Positions 12,763-26,567 are shown, counted from the stretch's first letter. The stretch: 64,000 bases of DNA from Megascapheus bottae (GCA_024803745.1 JANJXV010000024.1:18423927-18487926), one strand, 5' to 3'. Made by a program: numbers and translations. The notes: generated by a model from the sequence alone, not told the origin.

Positions 12763-12994
12763 GGCTGGGAACTAGTGGTTCACGCCTTAATGCTAGCTAC
12801 TCAGGAGGCTGAGATTTAAAGATTGTAGTTACTAGAGAACCCAGGTAGGAACATTTGTGAGCCTCTTATCTCCAAATAAGCACTACCACAAAAGCAAAAG
12901 TGGACCTGTGGCTCAAGTGGTACAGTGCTACTTCTGAGCAAAATAATGCTAAAGGACAGTATCTAGGACCTGAGTTCAGGACCCAATATTAGCA
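12763..12994 (+). repeat. B1-headed composite SINE
   Basis: A full-length but diverged copy: agctactcaggaggctgag, gagcctcttatctcc, gtggctcaagtggtacag, cctgagttcaggaccc. It ends directly in a CA-rich tail. Confidence 0.85.
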
Positions 12995-13061
12995 CACACA
13001 CACATATACACAACTCACACACAACACACACATACACACTCACACACACATACACACACAA
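12995..13061. repeat. (CA)n-rich microsatellite
   Basis: An imperfect CA/CATA tract continues the 3' tail of the SINE that ends at 12994. Confidence 0.95.
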
Positions 13062-14455
13062 ATTCAATTCTTTCAGTATCACTATTCTCCAGACAATGTT
13101 AATGATGACTTCGTAATTGATAGTTAAGTATGTACTTTTTAACTGAAGTACTGGGGCTCTCTCTCTCCTGATGGTCTCTATTCTCCCCTACCATTGGCCA
13201 GCTGCTCACTGAGCCAGCACAAACTGCTGCTACTGAGTTTTTTATATAGGTAATCCAATGCAGCTCCTAAGTCTGTATTTCACAGCCATCGTCAACAACA
13301 ACAAGCTTTTAGTTTAAAGGTGACTCTATTGTGGTCCTTATTGCAAACTTTAGCTATGAGTTAAAGAAGCATTTTTTTCTTTCTGCAGTTGTACAAAAAA
13401 TAAATTCAGAAAAGTCGGGTTAAAAACAAATTCAGAACTGAGATTTAAAAAGCTATGGACAAAGAAACTAAGTCCTGGGACAGGACACAGAAACTGAAAT
13501 GAAACCCCGTGGGGTATAGGATATTGCTATGATAAATATGATCATGAAAGAAACTGTGCAAGTTTGGCTCAGTGCCATCTGAATGTGGAAACCTGGCGAA
13601 TGTGGAAACCTCTCAAGAGACTGAAGACAGGTTTTCAAAAGGCAAATTCAAAATGAGAAAGATATCCAAGGATTTATAAACTGTTAATGTGGGCTGTGCG
13701 TACACACATTTCTGAAGGAACAGTGGTTTCTTTTCAAATCAGTAATGCCCACAAACTGACGTAATAGACAACTGGCTTTAGGACAAGCCACTTTTTCTTC
13801 CATCTTCATTTCAATATATTTATTTGACATTTTCTCTCAGTGTATGTTTTCAGAATTGTACCTTATGGATGGCTGCCCGAGTGTGGATATTATTTAATTT
13901 TTAAAGATATGTACTACCTGCCAAGCTGTATTTTAATATTTTCCAGCCAACATCTCATTTACTATGCACACCAGATGCTTTTGGGTGCTGCTATTTTTTT
14001 TCTGCTTCCAAATGAGAAAACAGAGGCCCTGCAAGTTGAGTGTTACATGGCCAGGCAACCCATTTTGTAATCAGCAATTTAAGTGCCCACCTCAGGGCTT
14101 TCCATATTGATTGAGAAAAATGCCAAACCAAGAAGAAACCCACTTTGTAATTAGAATGATCCGTGAGTAGAAACATCTCTCCTTTCCTTCATTATGATAT
14201 CGTTAATGTAGTTGTAAGACATCGTAGTCATTAAGCATCTGGGCTCTGTAGAAGTTCTAGTGCTTTCCATCTGTGTCAAACTAAGCAAGTTATCTACAAG
14301 ACTTTGAAATAGCCTGTAGAGCCAATAAATGAGCAGCATGCGTTCTCTAAAAGTGAGCATACACACAAAGTTTTTGAGGAGTTCGTATTCTACAAAAAAA
14401 AAAAATGTCAGACTAGAGCATCAGAGGCTCTTGGGTAAACACTGAGATCCCCTCC
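13062..14455. other. Unique intergenic sequence
   Basis: No repeat family or coding signal is recognised. Confidence 0.4.
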
Positions 14456-14505
14456 CCAACCCAACACACCACACGCACGCGCACACACACACACATACAC
14501 ACACA
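14456..14505. repeat. (CA)n-rich microsatellite
   Basis: An imperfect CA tract with CG variants (cacgcacgcgcacac). Confidence 0.93.
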
Positions 14506-16626
14506 GAGTTAAAAGGAATAGATATCTATTTGGGATTTTACAAATCCTAGGACAAATATTACTCAAGATTATACTTTTGGGGTGGCTTAGTGAAGTTTCC
14601 CAAAGCAATGAGTTTGAGTGTAAGCATTTTGAGGCTTTTCTCACCTTTGTCATGAGTCTTCTAAGATCCCTTTGAGATTCTTTATCCTACCTGTTTCCTT
14701 TGCAGTGGAAGAAATTCTGGCCCAAGGAAAGAGGGAAATACGGATTTAGATTCTCAGGAACAGAATAGGCTGGCATCAAGGTCTCCACTGGCTTAGAGGA
14801 GTCTCCTCTACCACCAATGCCCTGTTTGATCCTGGCAGTGCCTTCAGGTAGAACCAAATGTGTCTTCCTGGTGGCCATATTTGTGATTAGTTAAAGTAAT
14901 TCTAAGTCTGTGGTTAGTTATCCCTCAGCAGGGACTCAAGACTCAAGTGAGAATGCTACTCAATGCTTTCATAGCTGTTTATGTGGCTGGAGACCAGAGA
15001 GATTCTTCCCATTGGTTACTCCTGTACATCCTTCTGGATGGTTCTTTCTCATGTGTCATGTATGTACTGATCAGCCTTCTCATAAATGCTGAAGCAGGAG
15101 CCTCTGCAGATCTGTGAGATTCTTTGTGCAGAACTTCCCTTTCTGATACTCCTCTACGTACCCTGTAGCTGCCTCATTCCCTAACCTTCCACTCTGTCAC
15201 CTTTATGTTGGAAAACATGCAGGGCTCTGTAGGAATCAGCCTTAACCCACTGCTGAGAAACTCCCCATCATCTGTAAAGTGAGGTAAGTTTAGAACTTAT
15301 CTCAACTGATTCTCATCTCTGAATCATTGGTGTCTTTCTCATTGAGGTCCCATATCTTAACAATTATTATTTCATAAGTAATCCTTTTGTTGAGATGGTA
15401 AGTCAGGCCTCCAGAGTCTGTTTTGGAAGTAAAAGTCAATAGAATTAAAAGATATATATTCTGATCATCAGGGATAGACAGTCTCTATCTGTAGTTAACT
15501 ATGTAAACATAGTTAAGGATATGTTCTTACATACTATGTCTAACAGAGACAAAAGAAACAAATTGATTGGATTTCATTTTATTCTGTACATTTCCACACA
15601 ATTCACAATACAGGGGAAAAAAAAGTCCAAAAAAGTAACTGTCAATTTCTTTTTTTCAGAAATTAGTTCAGTCTCCCAAATTATTCCACTGAAAATCTCT
15701 ATAGAGCAACACAGTGATCAAGATTCTTTATATAAATAGGAAATGCAAGAAAGTTAGGGAAAAATATGACTTTGTTATACAAAAAAAACTCCATTCTTCT
15801 CTTCCCCACCCCACCCTTCCCACCCCTTCCTCAACTTCCTATTATCTGGATCCATTTTACCTGGAAATAAAACTTCTGGTTTCTACTGCCACTACTAGGA
15901 CTTGTTCATGAATTTTACCCTCCAGCTGGTGGCCTTGCAAAAAAGACACGACTCTGGCATTTGACTGGACAGAATCAGAAATCATGAAAGAGCCCTTAAT
16001 AATGCAACTGAAATATATTAGACAGATGTAGCATTTACACGTTGGCCTGACTTATAATGTCCTTCCAGATGCCTTAGAATGTTTCCTCACTCAGAAATGA
16101 AATTTAGGGAGATAGTCTTATCTGCAGACACGGAGATTATCCATTCCTGGAAGGAATGGATTTCATTACTGTCAATCAACTGTGGCCCTATCAAACGCAG
16201 ATTCACAATTGCCTACTTAACTATTAGCAGTATTTTTTTTAAAAAGCTGCACTAACATATATGAAGTTATTCTAGACCCTAAACATTCAATGATGTGCTT
16301 TTGTAAATATTCTATTAGAATTTTTCATCTAGAAAAGTTCTTCGGTTCATCCTCCAGGATGAACCCCACTTCTCACAACCAGGCTATCTGCAAGTATCAG
16401 AGTTATCCTGGGAATGATGCAGGCACATGTTCAGAGCCTCAGCCTGACCAACATGGGGGTGAGGGGGAAGGCAAGAGAAAAACGTTCTTGTTCATAAACA
16501 CAAAAACCAGGAACCTTTTCGATTCATGACTGTCAAGGAGTAATAAATATCAAGGCTAGATGATATCTTAAAAGTAAGAAATCTCACCAATATATTTAGG
16601 GAAATTACCTGTAAGTAGAAAATAAT
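14506..16626. other. Unique intergenic sequence
   Basis: No gene or repeat is recognised. A 10-bp hairpin with a three-base loop lies at 16139-16161. Confidence 0.4.
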
Positions 16627-16877
16627 CAGCTGGGTATGGGTGGCTAACACTTGTAATCCTAGCTACTCAGGAAGCTGAGATCTGAGGATCATAGTTTTGA
16701 TACCAGCCTGGGTAGAAAAGTCCTTGAGACTCTTATCTTCAATAAAGTACTCAGAAGAAGCCAGAAGTGGCACTGTGGCTCAACTGATAGAGTACTATCC
16801 TTGAGCACAAAGAAGGTCAGGGACAGTGCCCAGGCTCTGAGTTCAAGCCCAGGATTAGTTAAAAAAAAAAAAAAGAA
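16627..16877 (+). repeat. B1-headed composite SINE with A-tail
   Basis: A complete copy: agctactcaggaagctgag, gagactcttatcttc, gtggctcaactgatagag, ctgagttcaagcccagg and a poly-A tail. Confidence 0.9.
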
Positions 16878-19316
16878 GCAACCCCCACCCCAAAAAATAA
16901 AAAAAAAGATTTAGGGCTCTCTTATGTGTGGGTTTTTACATTTTATTTTTATTAGTAAAAACACCATGTAATTTTCTCATCATCTTTGAAGGGTTAACAA
17001 CAATGGTTAGATTCTAATCTCAAAATTATAAAGTTATGTTTACTAAATTATTAAGGACAGAATGTATTTAGATTTGGCAGAAATATTTCCTAGATTATCC
17101 TTACTCTTTCCAAATTTTATCATGGGGCCATGATAAAATTTGTCCAAGACAAGTCTGTGGACAAGTCTAACCTCCCGTAAGCAGTTGGGGAAATTGTCAC
17201 AAAACAACTCAATCCTTGGAAGCTGAGCTCTTCCTTAGTTGACTTGGTTTACCAGTTCCACATATAATCTAATTTTTCTAGTACTTCTTGGCTCCATCCT
17301 CAGCAGGTTTGTTTTCTATATTTTCTGAGTTTTATTTTCATAAGGATCAACAACTGTTGAGTGTATTATGTATGAATGAGAATCTGTATTGATTCTGGAG
17401 TCTTATTACATCTCAGAGTCCTTAGATTTTGTATTTTCTCATAAACCTCATTTTACTTTCTTTCCCAAAAAAGGCTAGGAAGACAGAGCAGAGCTAAAAT
17501 GCACTTTGGAGTTTGTCATATTCAATCTTTGATTAAATACTAGAGCAACTACTGGAATTTTTGTTTAAACAAATTGACTTTATTTCACAGGATCATGGTA
17601 GAGATAGAAATGACTGATCTTGTACAAAGACATTGGCGTGTTGAACTGAAATCCCTTTGTACAACTATTTAAAGATAATTCAAAAATAAATTCATAAAAT
17701 ATATTATCTAAAAATGCTCTTTGGGCAGAACCTTGGATATGGGTCCATTTCTTAAATTATGTCAAAAATGGCTATTAGTCTCTTTGTCCTTCCACTCAGC
17801 TAACTCAACATCTAGTAACTCAGACCTTATCAGTTTGGAAATAAGAGAAGATGGACCATGAAAACCATAATCCTCTTAAGTAGCAATATTGTTGAAATGC
17901 TAGCCAGTTGAGATGAGCTTATTTAGCGATGCAAAACTATGGAGTATCTCCCTGCATCTTCACTAATAGAAAACATAGAAACTCTCAGGACCTTCTCTAA
18001 ATCCTACACCCAACTCTATATACCAAAGAAAGGAATAAACAGAAAAAGTTAAGAAAGAGACAGTTTAAATTTGTGAGATTGTTTCCTCAATAAAAGCATA
18101 TAACTGTTTTGGTAATCAGCAAGATTGTAGGTGTGTTTATAAAATTTGCAAAGCAAATTTATAGAGTCATTAAATCCCTGCTTCTAAATGATTTGGACTA
18201 ATGGCTGATAGTTTTCCAAAAATGATTCCATTGTCATCTATTTGGCAGGCATCTGGGGTGAATGGCCTCTGAGATCTGCTACAGTTTAAAGAAACGCACA
18301 GAAAACTAAATCTGACAAATACTAAAGTTTGTTTAGTTCAAGAACTCTCACAACTAAAGATTGCTTTTATACCCACTCTCAATAAGTTGCTCAATTTTCC
18401 CTTAAATTCTAGACAAACCACCAGCTGTGGTAAACTCACTCAGGAAGTCTCACTGAATTTATTTATTTGGATGTAATGATCAGGGGATAAAAGTCCTCAC
18501 ATTCTAAAGCTTGTACTTTTTCATGGCTCTAGTTGCCCTGTTCAACAAACTGCCTGGACCACAGGACTTAGAGCAGAATCACTCACTCTGCCTCCTCCAT
18601 CTTTATTCCTAATTCAATGTCTTCTTTCCAGAATAAGCTTCCATCTGCACAAAAAAAATCACTAGTCTGCCTAAAGGTGATCTGGGTAAAATATGAGATT
18701 GTAAAGTGGAGAATGTTGTCTGTTCTTTCCATTCCCAAGGGCAGCAATGATTTCCCATAGGTGATCTGGACCTTAACCTACGTGGTGTGTGTGGTGGATG
18801 TTCTTCATGGTAAATCCATCACTTCTTCAAAGGCAGGCGCATTTCCCAGAGTCACAAATGGAACGGAGGAGCCATTAGTCCTCAAGGTTCAGTTTTTTCC
18901 TAATGAAGTCCACCATGGTATCCAAACTTTTGACTTTTTCTTTTTGCCTTTGAAATAAGTCCAAGCTGGCAAGACTTTCTGTCTGTGATTAGAAAGAGTC
19001 TGAGCTTTTGATTTTACCGCCTTCTTCAGTTCTAATCAACTCTTTCTGTAGGATCTTAGGCAGATATTTTTCATGGAGGAAACATATTATTATGGAAATC
19101 TGAACAAGTGATGCAAAATATCATCGAAGGCAAAAGTGGAAAATTACATACTCAGAAAGTGTCTAATTTGTGCATGTAAGTCTATAATATTTAGACTGCA
19201 GTTCTGTTTGCAATTCCATCACTAACTATATGAGTCTGGCCTTTTCATTTAGAATGTATTAACTGCATTAACCACTTTATAGGGTTGGACCAAGCTCACA
19301 ATGTCAAAAATGCATC
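16878..19316. other. Unique intergenic sequence
   Basis: No coding gene or repeat family is recognised. It contains the 15-bp palindrome at 17111-17142. Confidence 0.4.
17111..17142. other. Perfect 15-bp inverted repeat, two-base loop
   Basis: caaattttatcatgg is followed by gg and then its exact reverse complement. It has no T-tract and no tRNA-like boxes, and its function is unknown. Confidence 0.9.
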
Positions 19317-19331
19317 AAAAATACCTAAACA

Positions 19332-19424
19332 TGGTCTGGGATATAGCTCAGTTGCAAAGCATTTGCCCAGCAAGGTACAACATCTTGAATTTGATCCTTA
19401 GTACCAACCCCCCCAAATACAGTT
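19332..19424 (+). repeat. ID element with target duplication
   Basis: A single tRNA-like monomer (gatatagctcagttgcaaag, ttgatccttagtacc). It is flanked by near-perfect direct repeats aaaaatacctaaaca (19317-19331) and aaaaacacctaaaca (19426-19440). Confidence 0.85.
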
Positions 19425-19440
19425 AAAAAACACCTAAACA

Positions 19441-22065
19441 CTAATGTTGAAAGATAATAGAAATGTTATGAATAAACGGTATCATCTGAGTGGCCTAAGA
19501 AATTTTTTATTGAAAGATACATGTGTTTCAAATATAAATTTCCACAGTTCTCCAATTTAAGATGCCATCTGGCTCTAGATAATGAAACTTTTGAAGCTTC
19601 CAGAAAACCTAAACCATCATTTTCTTTCTGCTCTGGGTTATTCCTCCCTGGTAATTACCAAGGCATTTTTCCATGATTGCTTTTCATGTACATCTACATG
19701 ACTACTAAGTAAAACGTCAGAATTTCTTTCTGTGGTTATATTAGATTACACTTAATTCTAAGAATATCAAATCACAGTATTTTAAAAATATTGTATGAAA
19801 AACACAAAACAGATTTCTAATAGGGCTCCATGTGAAAATGCCTAAAAATACGAGTCAAAAATCCAATGCCGCCAGTGTTTTGTATTTAGTTACCTCTCTT
19901 AGCATGTTTTTCTTTTTGCATGCTCTTAAATTCGTGCTTAGTTGGTTTTAAATTGTCCAAGTGATAAGAATGGCCACCCCTCCCAAGATTTTAAAGTTTC
20001 TGGTGAATAAAGCAGTATTTTGAAGATTAAAATTCAAGGTTTTCATGGATTTTTCAAATGAAATCTTGATGTTCACTAGAGCCAAAAGAAGCTTCAAAGA
20101 AAATAAAGCAATATACTTCCAGTCCCATTAAGATTACTTTTCCTCACTCACATCTTAAAGATGGTCAATTACCCTGTGCTCAAATGCTGCTAAGTCCCAA
20201 TATATGATTGAAAAGTTCATACTTCATCTTCTTTATTAATCAAAACCCACTGCAAATTCTGCCTACTCGTTTTTAGTTTTGTCTATGGGAATTGGGATAG
20301 CATAGGGCTTAGTCTTTCCTTTTATAAAAGTAAGAGTTTCTAAGTGTCCTCTTCAAGTCTTAGTATCAAATGCACTCTCAAAAATGTCACCAAGGCTTTG
20401 AGAAAAGGGAAGCAGCACACAGTATCATTTCTTTCCACATTAATACTGGTTATCTAGAACTGCAACATGGTAGCCAATGAATAATCAATACAATAAAGTC
20501 TTGGCTGAGTTTCCAGTTCATGCTGGGGCATCCCTTGGTTCTGCAACAGACAACTTCCTACATTGAAGTTCTCTGCCCTTCTTGATCAGCAGTTCCCTGA
20601 AGTTAAGTTATGCCTATCAAAACCATTGTCATATCCTTAATAAAGATGCTTATGTTAAAGTATGAATACATTTAAATACATGACTAAATGCAGGCAGATA
20701 AAATGGATTAGTGAACACAGGGCTGAATGCAAATGACACTAGAAACTACAGTATGAAGACCCCACCCAATGTGCCTCTTTCTACTTTAAAATAGTTGCTT
20801 TAATGGCTAAGAATTATTTCTTATGCTTTTGCTTTGTGCCTACTGAATCTCAGTATTCTAGGAGAGTAACTTACTTGTCCAAGAATGCTACTCCTCACTT
20901 CTTTTAGATTTATTATTAAACTAGGGGGAGATGCTGTTATATTCACAAATGTCCTTCAAAAGTATTCTTCTGTCTGTCTTCTATTTTTCTTCTCCAGACC
21001 TCTGAGTGATGTCAAGGGTACACATTACTTTTATGATTGGATATGAAAGGAGCAGTTATGACTGTGACCTTTTACATGGCAAGGAATGAGATATGCTGAA
21101 ATTCGTAGGTTACTTCCTGGTCCCTTGACCAGGAAGTAGAGGATCTCTACTTATCTTAAGCCACATAAATGCCTACCACAGAGGACAACTTAATGTTGAA
21201 GTGCTGTGATCCTAGCGTTGGGGGAAGATTTTATACAACAGAACCCTTGACATTTGTGGAAAGACTGTTACTGTGGCCTCAAAATCAAGGGGAGTGATGA
21301 CTGTAGCACACAAAAGTGGGTGTGGCCACATCAGCCAGCTAAAGAACTGCAGGATTTGGATCACCAAATGCTAAATTCAGAGCCTAGAAGCCCTGAGAGA
21401 TGCAAAGACCTTGCTAGTGAGATGTGGGCAGAAGCTGCTGCATGTTCAAGCAATGTTATAATCTGAGAGCTCATTTCAGAAATGTCCTATTTTTTCCTAA
21501 AATGAATATGATTTAGTTAAGCAGAGAAATTAGTAGTTTTATTTGATGGTTATGATGAGCCATTTTAACAAAGTTCTATTTTTATTTTTAAATAGCATAA
21601 TTGAATCAAGTATCATGCTGTTCTCAGTGATTGCATTAGCTATTTCTCCTGGAAGACAGGCTGTTCAAACCTCAGACCACATACCCTTCCTGGTAGTAGC
21701 TTTTCCCAGCGAATCATCATGAGGAACCTACGGAGGGTTAAGCTTGTAAACTGATATGAAGCATCACCGAGTCAAAGGACTCTCTCTTCTTGAGATGCCA
21801 GAATACCATGGATAAATCTCAGGGCAAGGAATATTTCATGCTTCATGGAAGGCAACAGAAACAATGATGAACTACAAGAACGACTGGTCATGGATTTTAT
21901 GAAACAGGCAATGACAGATGCCACACACAATATTGACACAATGGTTTGCTCAGTTTCAGTGTGTTCCCTGTTCTCTTTGTCTGCTGGGGTGAACTATATG
22001 TATAATGATGATTAACATGCCTTGAAAATGTTCTCTTCTTTTTAAACTTATGCAATAGAGATGAT
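19441..22065. other. Unique intergenic sequence
   Basis: No gene or repeat family is recognised. The region includes the 12-bp hairpin at 21111-21138. Confidence 0.4.
21111..21138. other. 12-bp perfect hairpin with tetraloop
   Basis: tacttcctggtc and its exact complement gaccaggaagta are separated by cctt. It is too short for a microRNA precursor, and no transcription unit is visible. Confidence 0.9.
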
Positions 22066-22145
22066 GTGTATATGTATACAAATAAATACAGTTGTCTATA
22101 TATGTGGATGTATATGTATATATGTATAAACATGCATATGTATGA
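22066..22145. repeat. TA/TATG low-complexity tract
   Basis: Alternating tatg/tata runs. Confidence 0.85.
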
Positions 22146-25100
22146 ACAAGGAGTATCTGATACAATGTAAAAGCAACCATGTTCATCAGTGCTAACAGTG
22201 TTTATTAAGACAGGATACCAACACAGAATGATGTTATCATGTTTCATATGATGCTACCTGTGGCATTATAATTTGTCATATAAGGAATGTGCTAGTTTCA
22301 AAATGAAAAAAAAATCAACACTGTCTCAGTTACATTGACATGTTATAAAATGAAATGAGTATCCCTCATTTTCTAAACCAAGGATATCACGAGAATTCTA
22401 ACAAATATGTTTCAGAAATCCTTTAGGCAAAGCAACTACCTGTTGAGCGTCTCCTAACACAGACAGATTTGCCTTGACAGCAAAGAACATGAAGCTTACC
22501 ACCAGTCGTTATTAATGGCATTACTTGTGCCTTTGCCAGCTGAATTCTGCTCAGAACTTGCACCCAGTGCAAACATCTCCACTCTAAATGTAACTAGAAG
22601 TCTCTCAAAGAAAAAGTCCCAGTTGTAGTATGTGTGCGGTTTCTTTTTGGGCTTAATAACCTTCTCCTGTTCCTTATGGAGTCCTCTCAAGGACCCCTGG
22701 TCTGTGCTCTATTTCTTGACTGTGCAATACAAAAGTCCCAAGTGGTAGAAATGACTCCCTCTAAGAATATAGAATGTTGTCTTTTAGTACCTCCATTTTT
22801 CATTCTTCTATCAGCAGAATGGAAAAGTAGAATCCCAGAAAAGATAATGCCATGACCAGAAGGACTAAACACAGGTGTGCCAGCTAGGTGGACTACCTAT
22901 TGCAATATGGTCTCAGTAGTGTATTTTTAAAATTATAAAATCTTCATTTCTATAGGGACACATTTTCATATCTCACAAAATCGTATGATTTCCAGAGTAA
23001 GCTCAGACCATTTCCTCTATAGTTCTTATGTACTTCTTAAGTTGAGATAGAAACTCTTCAATAGAAGAGTTTCTAAAATCAGAAGGCTTTCTAAAACCCA
23101 TAGCAGCCACACATAGAAATCAGTGATTATAAATGCTACAAGATGTAGATATAACTTCAAATCATTAAAGAGATCTCTGTCTTTTTCCGCTGTCCTTCCT
23201 CCCCCTCCCTATTTTTGAAAACCCAATAACAACTCCAGTTTTCATTTTTTTCGGGGATTTTACGTCCTCAAAGAGAGAAAGATCATATATTACTCTCATC
23301 AATAATGTAGGATCCAGTGCCTTTTCTGTTTGTTTTTGGATGATTTCCAGATGTGTCAGGTAGTCGGCACTTCATCTGTTTTTATACCAAGGGTTTATTT
23401 GTATCTCTGATCAGACCTATTTGAATTGGCACAGAGCCACTTGTACCCTAAAGTTTCTCATGGCTTCTCTGAAGCATTTGCAGAGAAATGTGAGATGGTA
23501 GCTGATGAAAATAAAATCTTTTATCACAATGACAGCAGCTGGGTAGCTTGACTGCTTGGGCTAATTGTCTGACTCTACCCAGAAAATGGAAGGCACCATT
23601 CAAAGCCAGGTTCTCGTCTGTTTTAAAGATCTGATTATATTCCTGTCAGCAAATGACCTCCTTGACAGCCCCACCAATGGAAAGAATGCCCAGCAGAAGC
23701 CCAGTGGTTAAATTCTCCCAGAGAATAATTTTTCCCAGCTTCTGGAAACAATCTACTATAATCCAAAGTTCTTTCTCTCACTGACTGTAAAATCCAAAAA
23801 AAGAGGGCTCCGATATAGGGAAATAAATTACTCATAAGCAACTCATTCTTCCACAGCTGGAAATGATGTGAATAATTTGATTTTGAAATAATGATGGAGA
23901 GAGAGAGAGACTGTGGTAACAAAATTCCCCACCCACTGAAAGGCTGTTCCAACGTCATATAGTATACCAAATCCAGACTTCAAAATGATGATAGGTGACC
24001 AACATATGATTCAGATAAATGATGTGTCACAACTGGACATTAAATTAAATATACAGAAATGATCACATGTAGAAACACAGGGAAAGCAATTTTCTGTGTC
24101 CAAGAGCAAAATAAAAAGACGCTCAGGAGACATCAGATTTTGCCAAAAGAGGGGGGGGGAACCTTGGACACTTCACTTTTATTTTTGACTTATATCCAAG
24201 TCAAGTATTTAGACAGAAAGTTAGAAAACTTTTCCTCCTGATATATTAGCCATCACAAACTCCCTTCTGATCGGTGGCATGATAAGACACCACCCTTCTA
24301 CCACCAGATTGACTAGATTCTCACAGTGGTTAGAACTGAGAGCTTTCTGAGAAACATAAAGTAGTGAAAGGACTGTAGGGAGATCATCTCATACATGGGT
24401 AGTGGGATTAGTGGGTATGAACTTAGGATCTGATAAATAAAATGTAGAGCAGATATCGGAAAGAACCAGGTAGGCTGAAAATCTGGCAGTGGAGTATATT
24501 AAACAGGGTTTTGTCCTTGGGTCAATCAAGCCTGCCCTGGAAGTAATGAAAATCAAAAACCTACAAAGAAAGCCTAAAATGGAGCGCCTGTCACCACTGC
24601 ACCCAGGAGTCTACAGAGAATGGACACCGTGTTAACATTCCACATGATGTTTTCTTGTTCAAGGGTCCTATCTTGACGTATGTTGCTACTTCTGCTTTTG
24701 CTGGTCTGTTGTTATTAGACTGCTTTCTATTATCCTTCTACAAAGACTAGAAGTAAACATTAGAGCACTCAATTCCTCATAACCACAGTTCCCACAGGGT
24801 TTCATTCCAGTACTTTGAACTGAGTAGTTCTGCAAACTAGCTATGGGATTCTGTTTAATCCTTTGCTCATCTCGATTGCAGCAATAGGCAAAGAGGGCTA
24901 CATCTAGGCAGTGCGGAGCTGTACAAACAGCCCAAGCTGAACCAGTCCTGCAAGGTGATCATCCACAGCCCAGCTTCTGGGCTGACCCCTGGGTAACTTC
25001 TCTGAGGACCCTCCAAGCACAGACAGATCCCATGCCACTTCGCCATACCTCAGAGATACAGCATGCAAGATGACATCACCCACGTGGCACTTCCCAGCTC

Positions 25101-25710
25101 CTAGTTCATGAAACAGGAAGGGGAGGGGATAGGGCATGCAAAGAGTCACTAAGTAGTCTGGGTATAGTTAGTGTTGGAAATGGAAGAGGTTTTACAGTTA
25201 TGTTTCTGTAGAACATCCAAAAGGTTTTTAAAAGACCTTCGGAGAATCTTGTGGTCTTCAAACACTCATGGGAAAGAGAAGAGAAATATGTGTATTTTTT
25301 GTTTGTTTAGTTGATGGGTAATTACAGTAGAATTGTGTGATATTGGTAAGAGATGAATGCATAGGAAGAAGAAAGAGCAGTGCCATTTAAACAAACATCC
25401 TTTGAATCATTAAAATAAATTATACAGGTGAACACAGAAGGTCATGCTACTTGCTGGAAGCAATAGGATCACATTTTGTGGAAATCATATTCCACAAATC
25501 TCCAGGTAGCCTGGCCTCCTTCTCAACGGGCTATCACATCCTGTTGTACACCATGATAGCCCTTAAACAACGGGTAGCTTGGTCTCCGATCGATTCTTGC
25601 AGGAGAGAGACAGATACATGGATTCCATCAGCTTCTTCAGAGGAGCTGCTCAGTGGCCAGGAGGGCACAGGTGATATGCTTGCTCATGTTCTCCTTGCCT
25701 GTCTATGGGG
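22146..25710. other. DGKI 3' UTR and downstream sequence, boundary unknown
   Basis: No SINE or LINE is recognised in this 3.5-kb stretch, which is notable in so repeat-dense a window and fits a long 3' UTR. It contains an 11-bp hairpin at 23048-23075 and scattered minus-strand AATAAA hexamers. The transcript end cannot be fixed from sequence. Confidence 0.4.
24178..24183 (-). promoter_or_regulatory. Candidate polyadenylation hexamer for DGKI
   Basis: A minus-strand AATAAA lies about 1.5 kb past the DGKI stop codon. It is the first canonical hexamer I noticed downstream. Another lies near 23394-23399. AATAAA occurs by chance in AT-rich DNA, so nothing here proves use. Confidence 0.2.
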
Positions 25711-25827
25711 TCACACAGCCGTTTCCAGGTCCTCATGGCCAATGATCTTATAGTTCTGGCGGCTTTCTAGATAAGCTGCCAAATCCGGGTCCCCGGCTTG
25801 CTGTGCTCTGTCTTGAGGTGTCTTACC
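25711..25827 (-). CDS. DGKI: DGKI terminal coding exon with PDZ-binding C-terminus
   Basis: The acceptor is ctgcacctatag, and the exon enters in phase 0. It encodes 38 residues starting [20 protein letters not shown], containing [10 protein letters not shown], ending HEDLETAV and followed by [15 protein letters not shown] closes the ankyrin region. ETAV is a class I PDZ ligand; in type IV DGKs it is known to bind synaptic scaffold PDZ proteins and syntrophin. The frame is intact with no disabling change. The 3' UTR continues to lower coordinates. Confidence 0.96.
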   Translation of the reverse strand, partial: GKTPQDRAQQAGDPDLAAYLESRQNYKIIGHEDLETAV

Positions 25828-26009
25828 CTATAGGTGCAGTGAAGAGGAAAGAGAAACACCTGGAGTGAGATAACATGCATATCACTCACAAATAAGGATC
25901 CTTCCATGTTTAATGATTTAGAGTTTGTATGATGGCTTCAAATCCACTATCTTTTATGATCAGCATTATACAGAAGATAGGAAAATGGTAAGTGTTAAGA
26001 GTTTACATC

Positions 26010-26135
26010 ATAAGCCAAGTGCCTATCATTCTGACTACTTGGGAAGCTGAGATTGGAAGGGTGGTAGTGGTTTAGATTACAATATCCACTTAGCTAGCCA
26101 AAACAGGGAATAAGACCAGCCAAAAAACAAAACAC
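26010..26135 (+). repeat. Degenerate B1-like SINE
   Basis: The copy contains actacttgggaagctgagat and lies antisense to DGKI in its last intron. Confidence 0.5.
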
Positions 26136-26567
26136 AGCTTCCATGTATTGAACCAGCTTTAGGAGGAAGATGAGGGAAGTGGACAATTTCACACAGGACC
26201 ATTGGCTCCGGAAGTAAGAAGGTCTACTTAGGAGACCAAGTTATTTCTAAAGGTGTGCTGTAGTTTGAGGCATTATCAGAGCAGAAATTATAACTGTGTA
26301 GATTCTCATCATTTCACTACCATTTAAGTCATTAATTAGGCTTCCGTAATAGCTATGTGAATAAATGTTTTATGTATATATTTATATGTATATCTACATA
26401 TGTATATATCAGTATGCATGTGTATCATTGGCTCAAAATCTGTTCCTTGATTGATATGTACCGAGAGCCTCATCTATACATTAAATTCTGCACTTCAACC
26501 CAGTATAGTCAAGGGGTTACTATTTCCCTGAAGTTTTCACACTGCTTTAAAACTCTGAGTCCAGACT

